A stretch of DNA of 64,000 bases from Maricaulis salignorans (GCF_900103475.1 NZ_FNHG01000004.1:1-64000), one strand, 5' to 3'. Positions 37,483-47,533 are shown, counted from the first letter of the stretch. The notes: a model not told the origin generated them from the letters alone. Numbers and translations: made by a program.

Positions 37483-38868
37483 ATGACCCATAACGCTCAC
37501 AAACCTGTTCACATCATCGGCGGCGGCATGGCCGGCTCCGAAGCGGCCTGGCAACTCGTCTCGCAAGGCGTGCCCGTCATCCTGCACGAGATGCGCGGCG
37601 TGAAGGAGACCGAGGCCCACAAGACCGACGGGCTGGCCGAGCTGGTCTGTTCCAACTCTTTCCGCTCCGACGACGCCAAGACCAATGCGGTCGGGCTGTT
37701 GCACGAGGAAATGCGGCGCTGCAATTCGATCATCCTGGCCGAGGGCGATAATCACCGCCTGCCGGCCGGCGGCGCCCTCGCCGTTGATCGCGACGCCTTC
37801 TCCGCCGCCGTCACCAAGACGCTCACCGAGCACCCGCTGGTGACGATCTCGCGCGAGGAGATCACCGGTCTGCCGCCGGAAGACTGGGACAGCGTCATCA
37901 TCGCCACCGGTCCGCTGACCTCGGAAAGCCTGTCGGAAGCCATCCTCAAGGAGACCGGCGAGGACGAACTGGCCTTCTTCGACGCCATCGCACCGGTCAT
38001 CCATCGCGACAGCGTCAATATGGACAAGGCCTGGTTCCAGTCGCGCTATGACAAGGGCGAAACCCTCGCCGACCAGACCGCCTATCTCAATTGTCCGATG
38101 GACAAGGAGCAATACGACGCCTTCATCGACGCGCTGATCGCCGGCGAGAAGACCGAATTCAAGGAATGGGAAGGCACGCCCTATTTTGAAGGCTGCCTGC
38201 CGATCGAAGTGATGGCCGAGCGCGGCCGCGAGACCCTGCGGCATGGACCGATGAAACCGGTCGGACTGACCAATCCGCACAATCCCACCGTCAAGGCCTA
38301 TGCCATCGTGCAATTACGCCAGGACAATGCGCTGGGCACATTGTTCAACATGGTCGGCTTCCAGACCAAGCTGAAATACGGCGTCCAGACCGAAATCTTC
38401 CGCCTCATTCCCGGCCTTGAGGAGGCGCAATTTGCCCGCCTCGGCGGCATTCACCGCAATACCTTCCTCAACTCGCCGCGCCTGCTCGATGACCAGCTGC
38501 GCCTGAAATCCCGGCCGCGCCTGCGCTTCGCCGGACAGCTGATCGGCGTTGAAGGCTATGTCGAAAGCGCCTCGATGGGCTTGCTCGCCGGACGCTATGC
38601 CGCTGCCGAACGCCTCGGCAAGACGTTGGCCCCGCCGCCGGAAACCACCGCCATGGGCGCCCTGATCCGCCACGTCACCGGCGGCCATCTCGACGCCGGC
38701 AAGGGCAGTTTCCAGCCGATGAATGTCAATTTCGGCCTTTTCCCGCCGATTACCCAGCCGACCGAGGATGCCGAGGGCAATCGCATTCGCGGCAAGGCCA
38801 AGACGCCGGCGCGCAAGACAGCGATGTCGGCACGGGCGCTCGATGACCTGGCGGCATGGTTGGGCTAG
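37483..38868 (+). CDS. trmFO: Methylenetetrahydrofolate-tRNA-(uracil-5-)-methyltransferase
   Basis: A 461-residue FAD enzyme that makes ribothymidine-54 in tRNA from methylenetetrahydrofolate. The FAD-binding start is [17 protein letters not shown]. Family hallmarks include [23 protein letters not shown], the [11 protein letters not shown] catalytic-Cys region and the [17 protein letters not shown]-terminal motif. The in-frame opening extends far upstream through sequence that merely mirrors the opposite-strand gene; homology and length support a start at ATG 37483 or 37474. Confidence 0.95.
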   Translation: MTHNAHKPVHIIGGGMAGSEAAWQLVSQGVPVILHEMRGVKETEAHKTDGLAELVCSNSFRSDDAKTNAVGLLHEEMRRCNSIILAEGDNHRLPAGGALAVDRDAFSAAVTKTLTEHPLVTISREEITGLPPEDWDSVIIATGPLTSESLSEAILKETGEDELAFFDAIAPVIHRDSVNMDKAWFQSRYDKGETLADQTAYLNCPMDKEQYDAFIDALIAGEKTEFKEWEGTPYFEGCLPIEVMAERGRETLRHGPMKPVGLTNPHNPTVKAYAIVQLRQDNALGTLFNMVGFQTKLKYGVQTEIFRLIPGLEEAQFARLGGIHRNTFLNSPRLLDDQLRLKSRPRLRFAGQLIGVEGYVESASMGLLAGRYAAAERLGKTLAPPPETTAMGALIRHVTGGHLDAGKGSFQPMNVNFGLFPPITQPTEDAEGNRIRGKAKTPARKTAMSARALDDLAAWLG

Positions 38869-38934
38869 CCGCCTCATTTCAACTTGAAATAGCCGATCAA
38901 AGCGTGTGAACTCCCGGCGAGATTGGGGGAAATC

Positions 38935-40887
38935 ATGTTCAGATCAGTTTTGACGGGCCTTGCGGCCGCTATCCTCGCCTGCGGCGGAAACGCTGTACGC
39001 GCCGATGCGCCACCCGCGCTCGAGCTGTTCGCTCAAATGCCCAATATGGACATGGTCACCCTGTCACCGGACGGCCAGCGGATCGCTTTCCTGGGCAATT
39101 ATGAGGGCCGCCGTATCCTGATCGTGCGTGAACTGGCCAACGGCGAGGAACAACTCGCCAATGTCAGCGAGATCAGGCCCGAAACCATGCTCTGGGCCAA
39201 TGACCGGATCCTGCTTCTCTCGGCCAGCGAGGCGACCAATACCCGGCGCGTTCACGGTGTGCTGGACGTCTCTGCCGTGCTGGCCTTCGATGTCGAGAAC
39301 GGCCTCGAATTCCGCCAATTGCTGCGCGGATCCCGCCGCACGGGCGTCAATTTCCGGCTCGGCCGCGTTCTGGGAATCAGCGCCGAGGACGGCTTTGTCC
39401 TGATCCCGGCCTGGGATGAGGGTGGCAATTACGACCTGCTCGCGGCCAACCCGGCCCGGCGCGGCTCCCGTGTCGAGGCGGGCGGAAGCACGATTACCCG
39501 CGACTGGATCATCGACCGCAATGGCGCAGCCGTGGCACGGGTCGAGTATTCCAATGCCCGCAATACCCAGCGCATCATGGTGCGCGGCAATGATGGCTGG
39601 ACACCCATCCTGGAAGAAGATGATGCCGACCGCCCGGTCTATTCCGCCTGGGGCCTCGTCGAGGACGGCTCGCTGGCGATCCGGGTGACCTATAATCGCC
39701 AGGACCAGGCGACAACGAGCGGGCTCTATGCCGTCTCGCTCGAAACCGGCGCGATCACGCGGCGGCTGTTTCGCGACGATGATTACGATATCGGCGCCGT
39801 CCTCACCGACCCCTACACCAATCTCGTCGTCGGCATCGCCTATAGCGATGTGTTTGACGAGCATGTCTGGTTTGACGAGGACCTCGCAGCCCGGCAGGCC
39901 ATGCTCGACGCCGGCTTTGGCGGCAAGTCAGTACGGATCGAGAGCTGGTCACGCGACCGCTCCCGCTTCGTGATCTCGGCCGAGGCCGAGGACCAGCCGC
40001 GCGTTTACTATCTCTATGATGTCGCGAGCCGCAATGTTCAGGCGATCGGCAGCGCCTATGGCAATCTGGCGCTGGGCGGTTTGCGCCCGCGTCTGCACAT
40101 CCATTATCCGGCGCGCGACGGAACCGAGATACCCGGCTATCTGACGACACCGGACGGTGACGGCCCCTTCCCGACCGTCATCCTGCCCCATGGCGGTCCG
40201 GCCAGCCGCGACACGGGCGGGTTTGACTATCTGGCGCATTTCCTTGCCTCGCGCGGTTATGCCGTGCTGCAGCCGGAATTCCGCGGCTCGGACGGCTATG
40301 GCCGGGAGTGGGAAGTGGCGGGCTATGGCGAGTGGGGCACCGGCCTCATGCAGCATGATGTCAGCGACGGCGCCCTCGCCCTGATCCAGGCCAATATCGC
40401 CGATCCGGACCGGATCTGCATTGTCGGCTCAAGCTATGGCGGCTATGCGGCCCTGGCCGGCGCGAGCTTCACACCGGACCTCTATCGCTGCGCCGCTGCC
40501 ATCGCCCCCGTCACCGACCTCCAGGGCCTGATCCGCTATGATCGCGACCGCCACGGCAATCTGCACTGGACCGTCGCCTATTGGGATGAAGTCATGCACG
40601 GCGTCGATGAGGCCCGCCGCGCCGCCCGGCTGCGGGCCGCCTCGCCGGTCCACCATGCTGACCGGATTCATATTCCGGTGCTCTTGATGCATGGCCGTGA
40701 CGACAGCGTCGTTCCGATCGAGCAGAGCCGCGACATGCGGGATGCCTTGCGTCGCAACCGCGCCGATCTCGACTATATCGAAATGCCCGGCACCGATCAC
40801 TGGCTGACGTCGTCAGAGATGCGCACGCAGGTCCTCACCGAACTGGAGCGCTTCCTGGGCGAGCATATCGGCGACGGCGCGAACTAA
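38935..40887 (+). CDS. S9 family peptidase (prolyl oligopeptidase-like), exported
   Basis: A 650-residue protein: signal peptide (residues 1-23, ending AVRADA), a beta-propeller domain to about 390, then an alpha/beta-hydrolase catalytic domain with GSSYGGYAAL (Ser near 500), HGRDDSVVPI (Asp) and GTDHWL (His). It should hydrolyse oligopeptides in the periplasm, similar to dipeptidyl or acylaminoacyl peptidases widespread in Caulobacterales. ATG 38935 is preferred to one at 38923 because GGGGGAAATC precedes it. It overlaps the convergent phytoene-synthase-like gene by 4 bases at the stops. Confidence 0.9.
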   Translation: MFRSVLTGLAAAILACGGNAVRADAPPALELFAQMPNMDMVTLSPDGQRIAFLGNYEGRRILIVRELANGEEQLANVSEIRPETMLWANDRILLLSASEATNTRRVHGVLDVSAVLAFDVENGLEFRQLLRGSRRTGVNFRLGRVLGISAEDGFVLIPAWDEGGNYDLLAANPARRGSRVEAGGSTITRDWIIDRNGAAVARVEYSNARNTQRIMVRGNDGWTPILEEDDADRPVYSAWGLVEDGSLAIRVTYNRQDQATTSGLYAVSLETGAITRRLFRDDDYDIGAVLTDPYTNLVVGIAYSDVFDEHVWFDEDLAARQAMLDAGFGGKSVRIESWSRDRSRFVISAEAEDQPRVYYLYDVASRNVQAIGSAYGNLALGGLRPRLHIHYPARDGTEIPGYLTTPDGDGPFPTVILPHGGPASRDTGGFDYLAHFLASRGYAVLQPEFRGSDGYGREWEVAGYGEWGTGLMQHDVSDGALALIQANIADPDRICIVGSSYGGYAALAGASFTPDLYRCAAAIAPVTDLQGLIRYDRDRHGNLHWTVAYWDEVMHGVDEARRAARLRAASPVHHADRIHIPVLLMHGRDDSVVPIEQSRDMRDALRRNRADLDYIEMPGTDHWLTSSEMRTQVLTELERFLGEHIGDGAN

Positions 40888-41699
40888 CGCCCGGTCAGGG
40901 ACAACCAGCCGAGCCTCGCCTGTCGCGCCAAAAGGGAGCGCTCGGCCGGCACCTCGAACGGATTGTCGGGCAGGCGTTTGAGATAGGCCCGGGCCAGCAC
41001 GACATAGCCGACCGCAGGCACAGCCTCGACCGCTAGCGGTCCCGCCGCCGCGAAGCCGCGCGCGGCGTCCTCGGCGATCGCGCGCACGGGCTGGATCGCG
41101 GCCTTCGCCTTGTCGGAGCCCAGCCCCTGCGCGAGCATGGCGGGGCTGCCGCCCAGTTCGGTGAGATAGTCTCCGGCCACCGGCGCACGGCCGATGCGGG
41201 CGCGCCAGGCGAAGGCGCGCATCAGGCCGGTCAGACCCCAGGCCCGGCCGGCGTCACGGATTTGCGGCTCGGGCAATTCGCCGCCGGTCAGGATCAGCCC
41301 CAGGCGGATCAGGCGCCCGGAGGTGCGGTCGACATAGTCGAGCAATGCGTCGAGATCGGCATGTGGTGCGGCAGCGACATCCTCGAAACGCGCATCGATC
41401 AGATCGAGCAATTCGGTCTGCGGCAGCAGGCCTGTCAGGGGCGCCAGCGCCTCTGTCACATCATGCCGGCGGACCTTGGGCGTCGCGGCATAGAGGTCGC
41501 TGATCGCATCATGCCACCAGGTCAGCTTCATCTCGCCGATCAGGCTTTCCGAGGTCGCATCGGCGATGCGGGCGATTTCGTGATTGAGGGCGTAGAGGGC
41601 AAACAGGCGCGCACGCGCGCCGGCCGGTGCGAACAGCGCTGCCAGGCGCCGGTCCGGGTCAGCGCGCTGCAAAAGCTGGGATAAATCTTCAGCGCTCAT
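40884..41699 (-). CDS. Squalene/phytoene synthase family protein lacking the Asp-rich motifs
   Basis: A 271-residue all-helical protein of the trans-isoprenyl synthase family. The first Asp-rich motif (DDxxD) is replaced by HEIARIAD in LYALNHEIARIAD, and the second (NILRDVxED) by GLMRAFAWRARIGRAPVAGD. So metal-diphosphate binding is unlikely. This matches the NDUFAF6-like branch of the family, implicated in complex I assembly in mitochondria. No carotenoid or hopanoid genes are near. An assembly or scaffold role is inferred, not shown. Confidence 0.85.
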   Translation of the reverse strand: MSAEDLSQLLQRADPDRRLAALFAPAGARARLFALYALNHEIARIADATSESLIGEMKLTWWHDAISDLYAATPKVRRHDVTEALAPLTGLLPQTELLDLIDARFEDVAAAPHADLDALLDYVDRTSGRLIRLGLILTGGELPEPQIRDAGRAWGLTGLMRAFAWRARIGRAPVAGDYLTELGGSPAMLAQGLGSDKAKAAIQPVRAIAEDAARGFAAAGPLAVEAVPAVGYVVLARAYLKRLPDNPFEVPAERSLLARQARLGWLSLTGR

Positions 41700-41819
41700 G
41701 CGCTCCTCCGGTGGACATTGGCGGGTAGAGGCCCATATGCAGTCATATCACCGTGCGCCGCATCCGCCCGCACGCCGTGCACCTGTTTTGTCACACTCGA
41801 AATCGATGGAGATATATTC

Positions 41820-42425
41820 ATGAGCTTTACCCTGCCCGACCTGCCCTATTCCCGCGATGCCCTCGCACCGCATATCTCCGCCGAGACCCTCGACATCCAT
41901 CATGGCAAGCACCACGCTGCCTATGTCACCAATCTCAACAAACAGCTCGACGGCCATGAGCTGGCCGGCAAGTCGCTGGAAGACGTCGTCAAGGCGACCG
42001 CTGGCAAGGCTGACAAGGCCGGCATTTTCAACAATGCGGCCCAGGTCTGGAACCACACCTTCTACTGGCAGTCGATGACGCCCAAGGGCGGCGGCGCCCC
42101 GACCGGCGAACTGGCCAAGCTGATCGATCGTGATTTCGGCTCGTTCGACGATTTCAAGACGGCCTTCGCCACTGCCGGCGCAACCCAGTTCGGCTCCGGC
42201 TGGGCCTGGCTGGTCGCGAAGGACGGCAAGCTGGAGATTCGCAAGACCGCCAATGCCGAGACCCCGGTCAGCGAAGCCGGCGTGACGCCGCTATTGACGA
42301 TGGATGTGTGGGAGCACGCCTATTATGTCGACTTCCGCAATCGCCGCCCGGACTATATCGCGACCTTCCTCAGCGATCTGGTGAACTGGGATTTTGCCGC
42401 CGCCAACCTGGCTGCCGCGAAATAA
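41820..42425 (+). CDS. sodB: Superoxide dismutase (iron type)
   Basis: A 201-residue cytoplasmic dismutase. Metal ligands are visible: the first His in IHHGKHHAAYVTNLN, the second in WNHTFYW, and Asp and His in DVWEHAYYVDFRN. FNNAAQVWNHTFYW with Gln at the E. coli Gln69 position and the GSGWAWL pattern favour iron over manganese. No signal peptide is present. ATG 41820 is placed by homology and a GGAG site; the frame opening upstream of it has no family match. Confidence 0.95.
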   Translation: MSFTLPDLPYSRDALAPHISAETLDIHHGKHHAAYVTNLNKQLDGHELAGKSLEDVVKATAGKADKAGIFNNAAQVWNHTFYWQSMTPKGGGAPTGELAKLIDRDFGSFDDFKTAFATAGATQFGSGWAWLVAKDGKLEIRKTANAETPVSEAGVTPLLTMDVWEHAYYVDFRNRRPDYIATFLSDLVNWDFAAANLAAAK

Positions 42426-42511
42426 GGCGGTAAACCTATCGCCAAACGGGCCATGGCCGCCTAAATTCCCCCTCGGTTGATTGATAAGAAAAATCCCGAG
42501 GGGGGATAACC

Positions 42512-43810
42512 ATGTTCCGACGTATTCTTTGGGCCAGTGCTGCCGTAGCGCTTTTGGCGCTGGCACCGGCGTGCAGCCGGGGCGTACAGCTTGCCACCGT
42601 CAACGCCGACACGCCCGCCCGTGCAGCGGTTGCGAATTTCGATACCGCCGGCCTGGAGCGTTATGAGGCAGCGATTGCCGAGCGCGCCGCGCGCCAGGAT
42701 CGCGCTGGCTATGCCTCCATCCTGATCCGCAATGGCGAGACCCATATCGTCACCGCCGGGGTGCGCGATGTCGCCAGCGGCGAGCCCATGCTGGCCGACA
42801 CACGGGTGCGCCTGGCCTCCATGACCAAGCCGGTGACGGCCATTGCCGTGATGATGCTGGTCGAGAGCGGCGATATCGCCCTGGACGATCCGGTCTCTGA
42901 TTATATCCCCGCCTTCGCCGACACCCGGGTGGCGACAAGTCTCGAACCCGATGCCGATGGCAATTTCCCCACCGAGCCGCTGGCCAGACCGATCACCATC
43001 CACCATTTGCTGACCCATAGCGGCGGTGTCGGCTATATCTTCGACAATGATACAGCGCTGGGCCATGAATACATCGAGCACACGCTGTATCAGGGCACGG
43101 GCGATCTGGCAGAGAAGGTCGACGAACTGGCTGCCCTGCCCCTCTATGCCCAGCCGGGCGCCCACTGGATCTATTCCTATTCCAACGACATTCTCGGCCG
43201 TGTGGTTGAAGTCGCTTCGGGCTTGCCTTTCGAGGACTTCCTGCGCACCCGCATTTTCGAGCCGCTCGGCATGCATGACACCAGCTTCTTCGTCACCGAC
43301 GAACAGCGCGCCGCAGCCGCAACGCTCTATGTCCACGACGCTGACGGCCGGATCCAGCCGGCCTTCTCCGAGGCGAACCTGGAATATGTGCCCAGCTGGG
43401 CATCGGGCGGCGGCGGGCTGATCTCGACGGCGAGTGATTATGCGCGTTTCGCCAGCATGCTGGCTGGCCGGGGCCGTCTGGGCGATGTCACCATCGTGCA
43501 ACCGGAAACCCTTGCGGCCATGACCACCAATCAGATCGAGACCACGCGACTGCCCGCGTATATGGCCGGGCTGGGCTATGGCTATGGTTTCGGCATCGTG
43601 CTGCCGGGCACCGATGAGACGCCACCCCTGGGCATTCCCGGCGATTACAGCTGGGGCGGGCTCTATGATACGGAATTCTTCGTCAGCCCCTCGACTGGCC
43701 TGGTGGCGATCATCATGACCCAGGAGTTTCCGACCGAAAACATGCCCGGAGGCCGCACCCGCACCTGGTGGCGCTCTGCGGTCTACGACACCCTGCCCCA
43801 GCCCGAATAA
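42512..43810 (+). CDS. Serine hydrolase of the beta-lactamase class C fold, lipoprotein
   Basis: A 432-residue protein with lipoprotein signal (LALAPACSRG). SxxK is SMTKP near residue 103; the YxN motif is YSYSN near 224; GFGIVLPG and GLYDTEFFVSPSTGLVAII mark the C-terminal beta-sheet with the usual third motif altered. It differs considerably from the other serine hydrolase at 23630-25102, which has an extra C-terminal domain. A role as esterase or D-peptidase in the periplasm is likely; a resistance role is not supported. GAGGGGG lies just before the ATG. Confidence 0.87.
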   Translation: MFRRILWASAAVALLALAPACSRGVQLATVNADTPARAAVANFDTAGLERYEAAIAERAARQDRAGYASILIRNGETHIVTAGVRDVASGEPMLADTRVRLASMTKPVTAIAVMMLVESGDIALDDPVSDYIPAFADTRVATSLEPDADGNFPTEPLARPITIHHLLTHSGGVGYIFDNDTALGHEYIEHTLYQGTGDLAEKVDELAALPLYAQPGAHWIYSYSNDILGRVVEVASGLPFEDFLRTRIFEPLGMHDTSFFVTDEQRAAAATLYVHDADGRIQPAFSEANLEYVPSWASGGGGLISTASDYARFASMLAGRGRLGDVTIVQPETLAAMTTNQIETTRLPAYMAGLGYGYGFGIVLPGTDETPPLGIPGDYSWGGLYDTEFFVSPSTGLVAIIMTQEFPTENMPGGRTRTWWRSAVYDTLPQPE

Positions 43811-43831
43811 CCGGCTCGGCCATCACAGACA

Positions 43832-43863
43832 AAAGGGCCCGCCGGCATGACCGGCGGGCCTTT
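43832..43863. terminator. Bidirectional rho-independent terminator
   Basis: AAAGGGCCCGCCGG, loop CATGA, CCGGCGGGCCTTT: a 10-bp GC stem at 43836-43845 and 43851-43860, flanked by A and T runs on both sides. It lies between the convergent serine hydrolase and membrane protein genes. Confidence 0.9.
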
Positions 43864-43888
43864 CGCATTTCAGCATGCCGGATTGGCG

Positions 43889-44497
43889 CTAGCCAAACAC
43901 GGTCTGTGCCATCGCCATGGCGACCAGCATTGGAAATGAGAGCAGCGTATTGGTGCGCGAGAACAGCATCGCCGTGCGCGCTGCCTTCGGCTTGGCTTCG
44001 ACATCGGCCTCGACCAGGCCGAGCGCGATCTTCTGGTTCGGCCAGATAATGAACCAGACATTATAGGCCATGATGATGGCCATCCACATGCCGATCCCAA
44101 TGAAGCTGTACTGCGGCGTATAGTTTTCCGCCGCCAGGCCGAAGCTCAACACCTCAACGGTATAGCCGCGCAGACCCGCCACCGCGAGACCGGTCACGAC
44201 CGTCGCCAGGGCGCCCCAACGGAACCAGAACAGTGCGGCGGGCGCGATGACCTTGCCGATCGCCGGCTTCTGCTCATCGGGAATATTCGGCATGTTCGGG
44301 ATCTGGACGAAATTGAAATACCACAACAGCCCGATCCACATGATGCCCGACACGACATGGGTCCAGCGGGCAACGCCCATCCATAGCGCGTCATTGACCG
44401 GGATAGCACCGCTGAAAATATAGGCGCCGATATAGATGATCGTCAGCAGCAACGACACATGAACGGTCGTTCGCAGATTGCTCAGAATTGCAGGCAT
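43889..44497 (-). CDS. Urate hydroxylase PuuD-like membrane protein lacking the cytochrome domain
   Basis: A 202-residue membrane protein with about five hydrophobic segments. RWTHVVSGIMWIGLLWYFNFVQIPNM and the GMWMAIIMAYNVWFIIWPNQK region are characteristic of the DUF989 domain of PuuD-type urate hydroxylases. Known PuuD has a C-terminal cytochrome c domain with CxxCH; this protein ends before it. So it may be a membrane subunit working with a separate cytochrome, or a different function. ATG 44497 has GGGGAGGAAC upstream. It is the last minus-strand gene after secF. Confidence 0.82.
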   Translation of the reverse strand: MPAILSNLRTTVHVSLLLTIIYIGAYIFSGAIPVNDALWMGVARWTHVVSGIMWIGLLWYFNFVQIPNMPNIPDEQKPAIGKVIAPAALFWFRWGALATVVTGLAVAGLRGYTVEVLSFGLAAENYTPQYSFIGIGMWMAIIMAYNVWFIIWPNQKIALGLVEADVEAKPKAARTAMLFSRTNTLLSFPMLVAMAMAQTVFG

Positions 44498-44591
44498 AAT
44501 GTTCCTCCCCAGGACAGGACAGATTGTCTCTGTTGGGGAATTTACAGCAATTCGCGTCTGGCGATAGCCCGGTAATCGGCTCGGGTATGGC

Positions 44592-45524
44592 TCAGTCCTC
44601 GCTGCTCTCACGCTTGACACCAATGAGAAGCAGCAGCGGTGCGGCGACGAAGACCGAGGAATAGGTCCCGATCACCACGCCCCAGATCATCGCGAAGGAG
44701 AAGCTCTTCAGGGCTTCGCCACCGATCATATAGAGCGAGATCAGCGCCACCAGCGTCGTCGACGAGGTCAGAATTGTGCGCGACAAGGTCTCGTTGATCG
44801 ACATATTGAGCAGTTCGCCCAAAGGCATCTTCTTGTACTTGCGCAAGTTTTCCCGGATTCGGTCATACACGATCACGGTATCATTCATCGAATAGCCGAC
44901 AATTGTCAGGATCGCCGCGACCGTCGCGAGGTCGAAGGTCATCTGGGTGACCGAGAACATGCCGACGGTGGCGATAACGTCATGGGTCAGGGCCAGGATG
45001 GCGCCGACCGAGAACTGCCACTCGAACTGGAACCAGATATAAATCAGCATCAGGAAGAGGGCGAGCGTGATCGCCATGACGCCCTTCACCACCAGCTCGC
45101 CGGAAACCGCGCCGCCAATCACATCCGTGCCGCGCAGCTCGATGCCGGGGAAATTCGTCTCGAGGGTCGCCTCCAGTGCGCGCCGTGCGTCCTGCTGGGC
45201 TTCCTCGCCCTCCAGACCTTCACCCGGCTGCAGCGGCAGGGAGATCAGCACTTCACGCGGATCGCCGGTCTGCTGGATGCGGGGGTCACCCAGCTCGAGC
45301 TCGCCAACGACGGTCCGCATCGCCTCGACATCGGCCGGGCCTTCCGTGCGAACCTCGGTCTGGATACCGCCACGGAAATCGATCCCGAAATTGATCCCGA
45401 CATTGGCGAATTCGAACAGCGAACCCACCACAAGGAAGAGCGAAAACGCGATCGCCCACTTGCGGATCTGGATGAAGGGGACATTGCCGGTAGTCGGCAG
45501 AAATCTGATCAGAGCGAGTGACAT
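44592..45524 (-). CDS. secF: Protein translocase subunit SecF
   Basis: A 310-residue inner-membrane protein with six transmembrane helices. The first periplasmic domain follows FGIDFRGGIQTEVR, and the proton-pathway part has GAILALTHDVIATVG and ATVAAILTIVGYSMNDTVIVYDRIRENL. With SecD and YajC it uses the proton gradient to complete protein export through SecYEG. It starts 13 bases after the secD stop. Residues 75-120 include an acidic insertion (GEGLEGEEAQQDARR) before the central helices. Confidence 0.96.
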   Translation of the reverse strand: MSLALIRFLPTTGNVPFIQIRKWAIAFSLFLVVGSLFEFANVGINFGIDFRGGIQTEVRTEGPADVEAMRTVVGELELGDPRIQQTGDPREVLISLPLQPGEGLEGEEAQQDARRALEATLETNFPGIELRGTDVIGGAVSGELVVKGVMAITLALFLMLIYIWFQFEWQFSVGAILALTHDVIATVGMFSVTQMTFDLATVAAILTIVGYSMNDTVIVYDRIRENLRKYKKMPLGELLNMSINETLSRTILTSSTTLVALISLYMIGGEALKSFSFAMIWGVVIGTYSSVFVAAPLLLLIGVKRESSED

Positions 45525-45537
45525 GGGAATACCTCTC

Positions 45538-47196
45538 CTACAACGGCATGGTCTTGGGCTTCAGGGCCCGCAACCAGATGACCGCCAGCAGGCGGGAGAA
45601 GACAAAGGCGGTGAACACCGAGGTGATGATACCAATGCCCAGGGTAATCGCGAAGCCGCGCACCGGACCGGCGCCGAGCAGATAGAGCACGGCAGCGGCG
45701 ATGAATGTGGTGATATTGGCGTCGAAAATGGCCGAGAAAGCGCGCTCATAGCCGGCCTGCAGCGCATTCGCCGGCGTTCGCCCGAGCTTGCTCTCTTCGC
45801 GGATACGCTCATAGATCAGCACATTGGCATCGACCGCCATACCGATCGTCAGGATGATCCCGGCAATACCTGGCAGGGTCAGCGTCGCGCCGATGCCCGA
45901 CAGACCGCCCATGATCAGGATGACATTGACCAGCAGGGCCAGGGTCGCGAAGACGCCAAACACGCCATAGGCGGCAATCATGAAGATGATGACGGCGAGG
46001 AAGCCGATCATCACCGCCGTCTGGCCGCTCTGGATCTGGTCCTGGCCAAGGCTGGCGAGCACGGTGCGTTGTTCGACCGGCGTCAGCGAGGCCGGCAGCG
46101 CACCGGCATTGAGCAGGACGACGAGTTGTTGCGCGGTCTCGTAATTATAGCTGCCACCGATGACGCCGGAACCGGACAGGATAGGCTCATTAATGGTCGG
46201 GGCGGTGATGATCTCGCCATCGAGCAAAATGGCAAAACGCTTGCCGCGATTGGACCGCGTCATATCGCCAAAGACGAGGGCGCCCTGGGTATCAAAGCGG
46301 AAGCCGACCACCGGACCCACATAATTGGGGTGGGTCGTGACATTGGCCTGGGTGAGATTTTCGCCGGTCAGCCGCGAGGCGGTTTCGACGGCGAGATACT
46401 GCACCGGATTGGTGTCGGTCATCGGATAGATGGTGCGGCCGGGCGGCACGCGCGCCTGGCCATTGGGGCCCGGATTGATGGTCTCGTCGACGAGATGGAA
46501 GCTCATGCTCGCCTGGGCGCCGACAATGGCGATGATGGCATCGGGATCGCTGGCGCCAGGAACCTGGACCAGGACCCGGGTATCGCCCTGGCGGGCAATC
46601 GTCGGATCGGTGGTGCCAAGCCCGTCGAGCCGGCGCCGGATCACTTCGATCGACTGGGTCACGGTGCGGTTGCGGATTGCCAGCAACTGCTCCGGCGTCA
46701 CCGCGATGCGGATCGCATTGGCGTCACTGGGATCACGGCGAACGGTCAGCGTCTGGGCCAGGCCCGGCTGGCCCAGCGCGGTTGTGACAGGCTGTGACAG
46801 ATCGGAGAGGCGCTCGAACGCGGCATCGCGATCCTCGGGACGCGCCATCAGGACCACGACTTCTTCGCCGATCACGGCAACACTGCGAGCCAGCAGAGGC
46901 GGCGTCTCGCCGCGCAGGGTCTGACGCGCATCAGCGGCCAGGGTCTCCAGCTGACCGGCGCGCACCTCGGCCATATTCACTTCGAAGACGATGTGGGAAC
47001 CGCCCTGCAAATCGAGGCCGAGATTGACGGTACTGCTGGGAATCCAGCGCCAGATACCACGCGGTTCGCGCGAATTGTCGATCTCGTTAATGCTGTAGCG
47101 ATCAGCTTCCGGAACCAGGTTCGGAAGCGTGTACAGCACGCCCAGGATAATAATGGCAAAGATGGAAATTAGCTTCCAGCGCCCGAATTGCAGCAT
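45538..47196 (-). CDS. secD: Protein translocase subunit SecD
   Basis: A 552-residue membrane protein. The N-terminal helix is followed by a large periplasmic part (about residues 30-360) with GLDLQGGSHIVFEV and DPDAIIAIVGAQASMSFH, and the C-terminal five-helix part contains GIAGIILTIGMAVDANVLIYERIREE. It interacts with SecF and YajC. The ATG at 47196 follows yajC by 28 bases, making yajC-secD-secF an operon. Confidence 0.96.
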   Translation of the reverse strand: MLQFGRWKLISIFAIIILGVLYTLPNLVPEADRYSINEIDNSREPRGIWRWIPSSTVNLGLDLQGGSHIVFEVNMAEVRAGQLETLAADARQTLRGETPPLLARSVAVIGEEVVVLMARPEDRDAAFERLSDLSQPVTTALGQPGLAQTLTVRRDPSDANAIRIAVTPEQLLAIRNRTVTQSIEVIRRRLDGLGTTDPTIARQGDTRVLVQVPGASDPDAIIAIVGAQASMSFHLVDETINPGPNGQARVPPGRTIYPMTDTNPVQYLAVETASRLTGENLTQANVTTHPNYVGPVVGFRFDTQGALVFGDMTRSNRGKRFAILLDGEIITAPTINEPILSGSGVIGGSYNYETAQQLVVLLNAGALPASLTPVEQRTVLASLGQDQIQSGQTAVMIGFLAVIIFMIAAYGVFGVFATLALLVNVILIMGGLSGIGATLTLPGIAGIILTIGMAVDANVLIYERIREESKLGRTPANALQAGYERAFSAIFDANITTFIAAAVLYLLGAGPVRGFAITLGIGIITSVFTAFVFSRLLAVIWLRALKPKTMPL

Positions 47197-47224
47197 GACG
47201 GCGAACCTTGTTCAGCAGGAGCGT

Positions 47225-47533
47225 TCAGGTATTGGCCGCATCATTGGCCGGCTTCGGCTCGGTCCGGTTACGGACGTCGGCGATGGTGTGCTTGATCAGG
47301 CGAACTTCGACGCCCTTGGACAGTTCGATGACCGCTTCGGTTTCTTCGACCTTGACCACTTTGCCGACCAGGCCGCCCTGGGTGACGACAACATCGCCGC
47401 GCTTCAGGGCTTCAATCATCTCACGATGTGCCTTGGCACGCTGTTGTTGCGGACGGAACAGCAGGAAGTAGAAGACAAGTCCCATCAGGACGAGCATCGG
47501 GATCGGCGATTCGAGAATGGTCTGGAGATTCAT
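47225..47533 (-). CDS. yajC: Preprotein translocase subunit YajC
   Basis: A 102-residue single-helix membrane protein (PMLVLMGLVFYFLLFRPQQQRAKAH) with a cytoplasmic domain beginning MIEALKRGDVVVTQGGLVGKV, both diagnostic of YajC. It associates with SecDF. ATG 47533 is chosen by homology and a GGAG ribosome site; a longer frame adds 16 residues with no match. Confidence 0.95.
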   Translation of the reverse strand: MNLQTILESPIPMLVLMGLVFYFLLFRPQQQRAKAHREMIEALKRGDVVVTQGGLVGKVVKVEETEAVIELSKGVEVRLIKHTIADVRNRTEPKPANDAANT

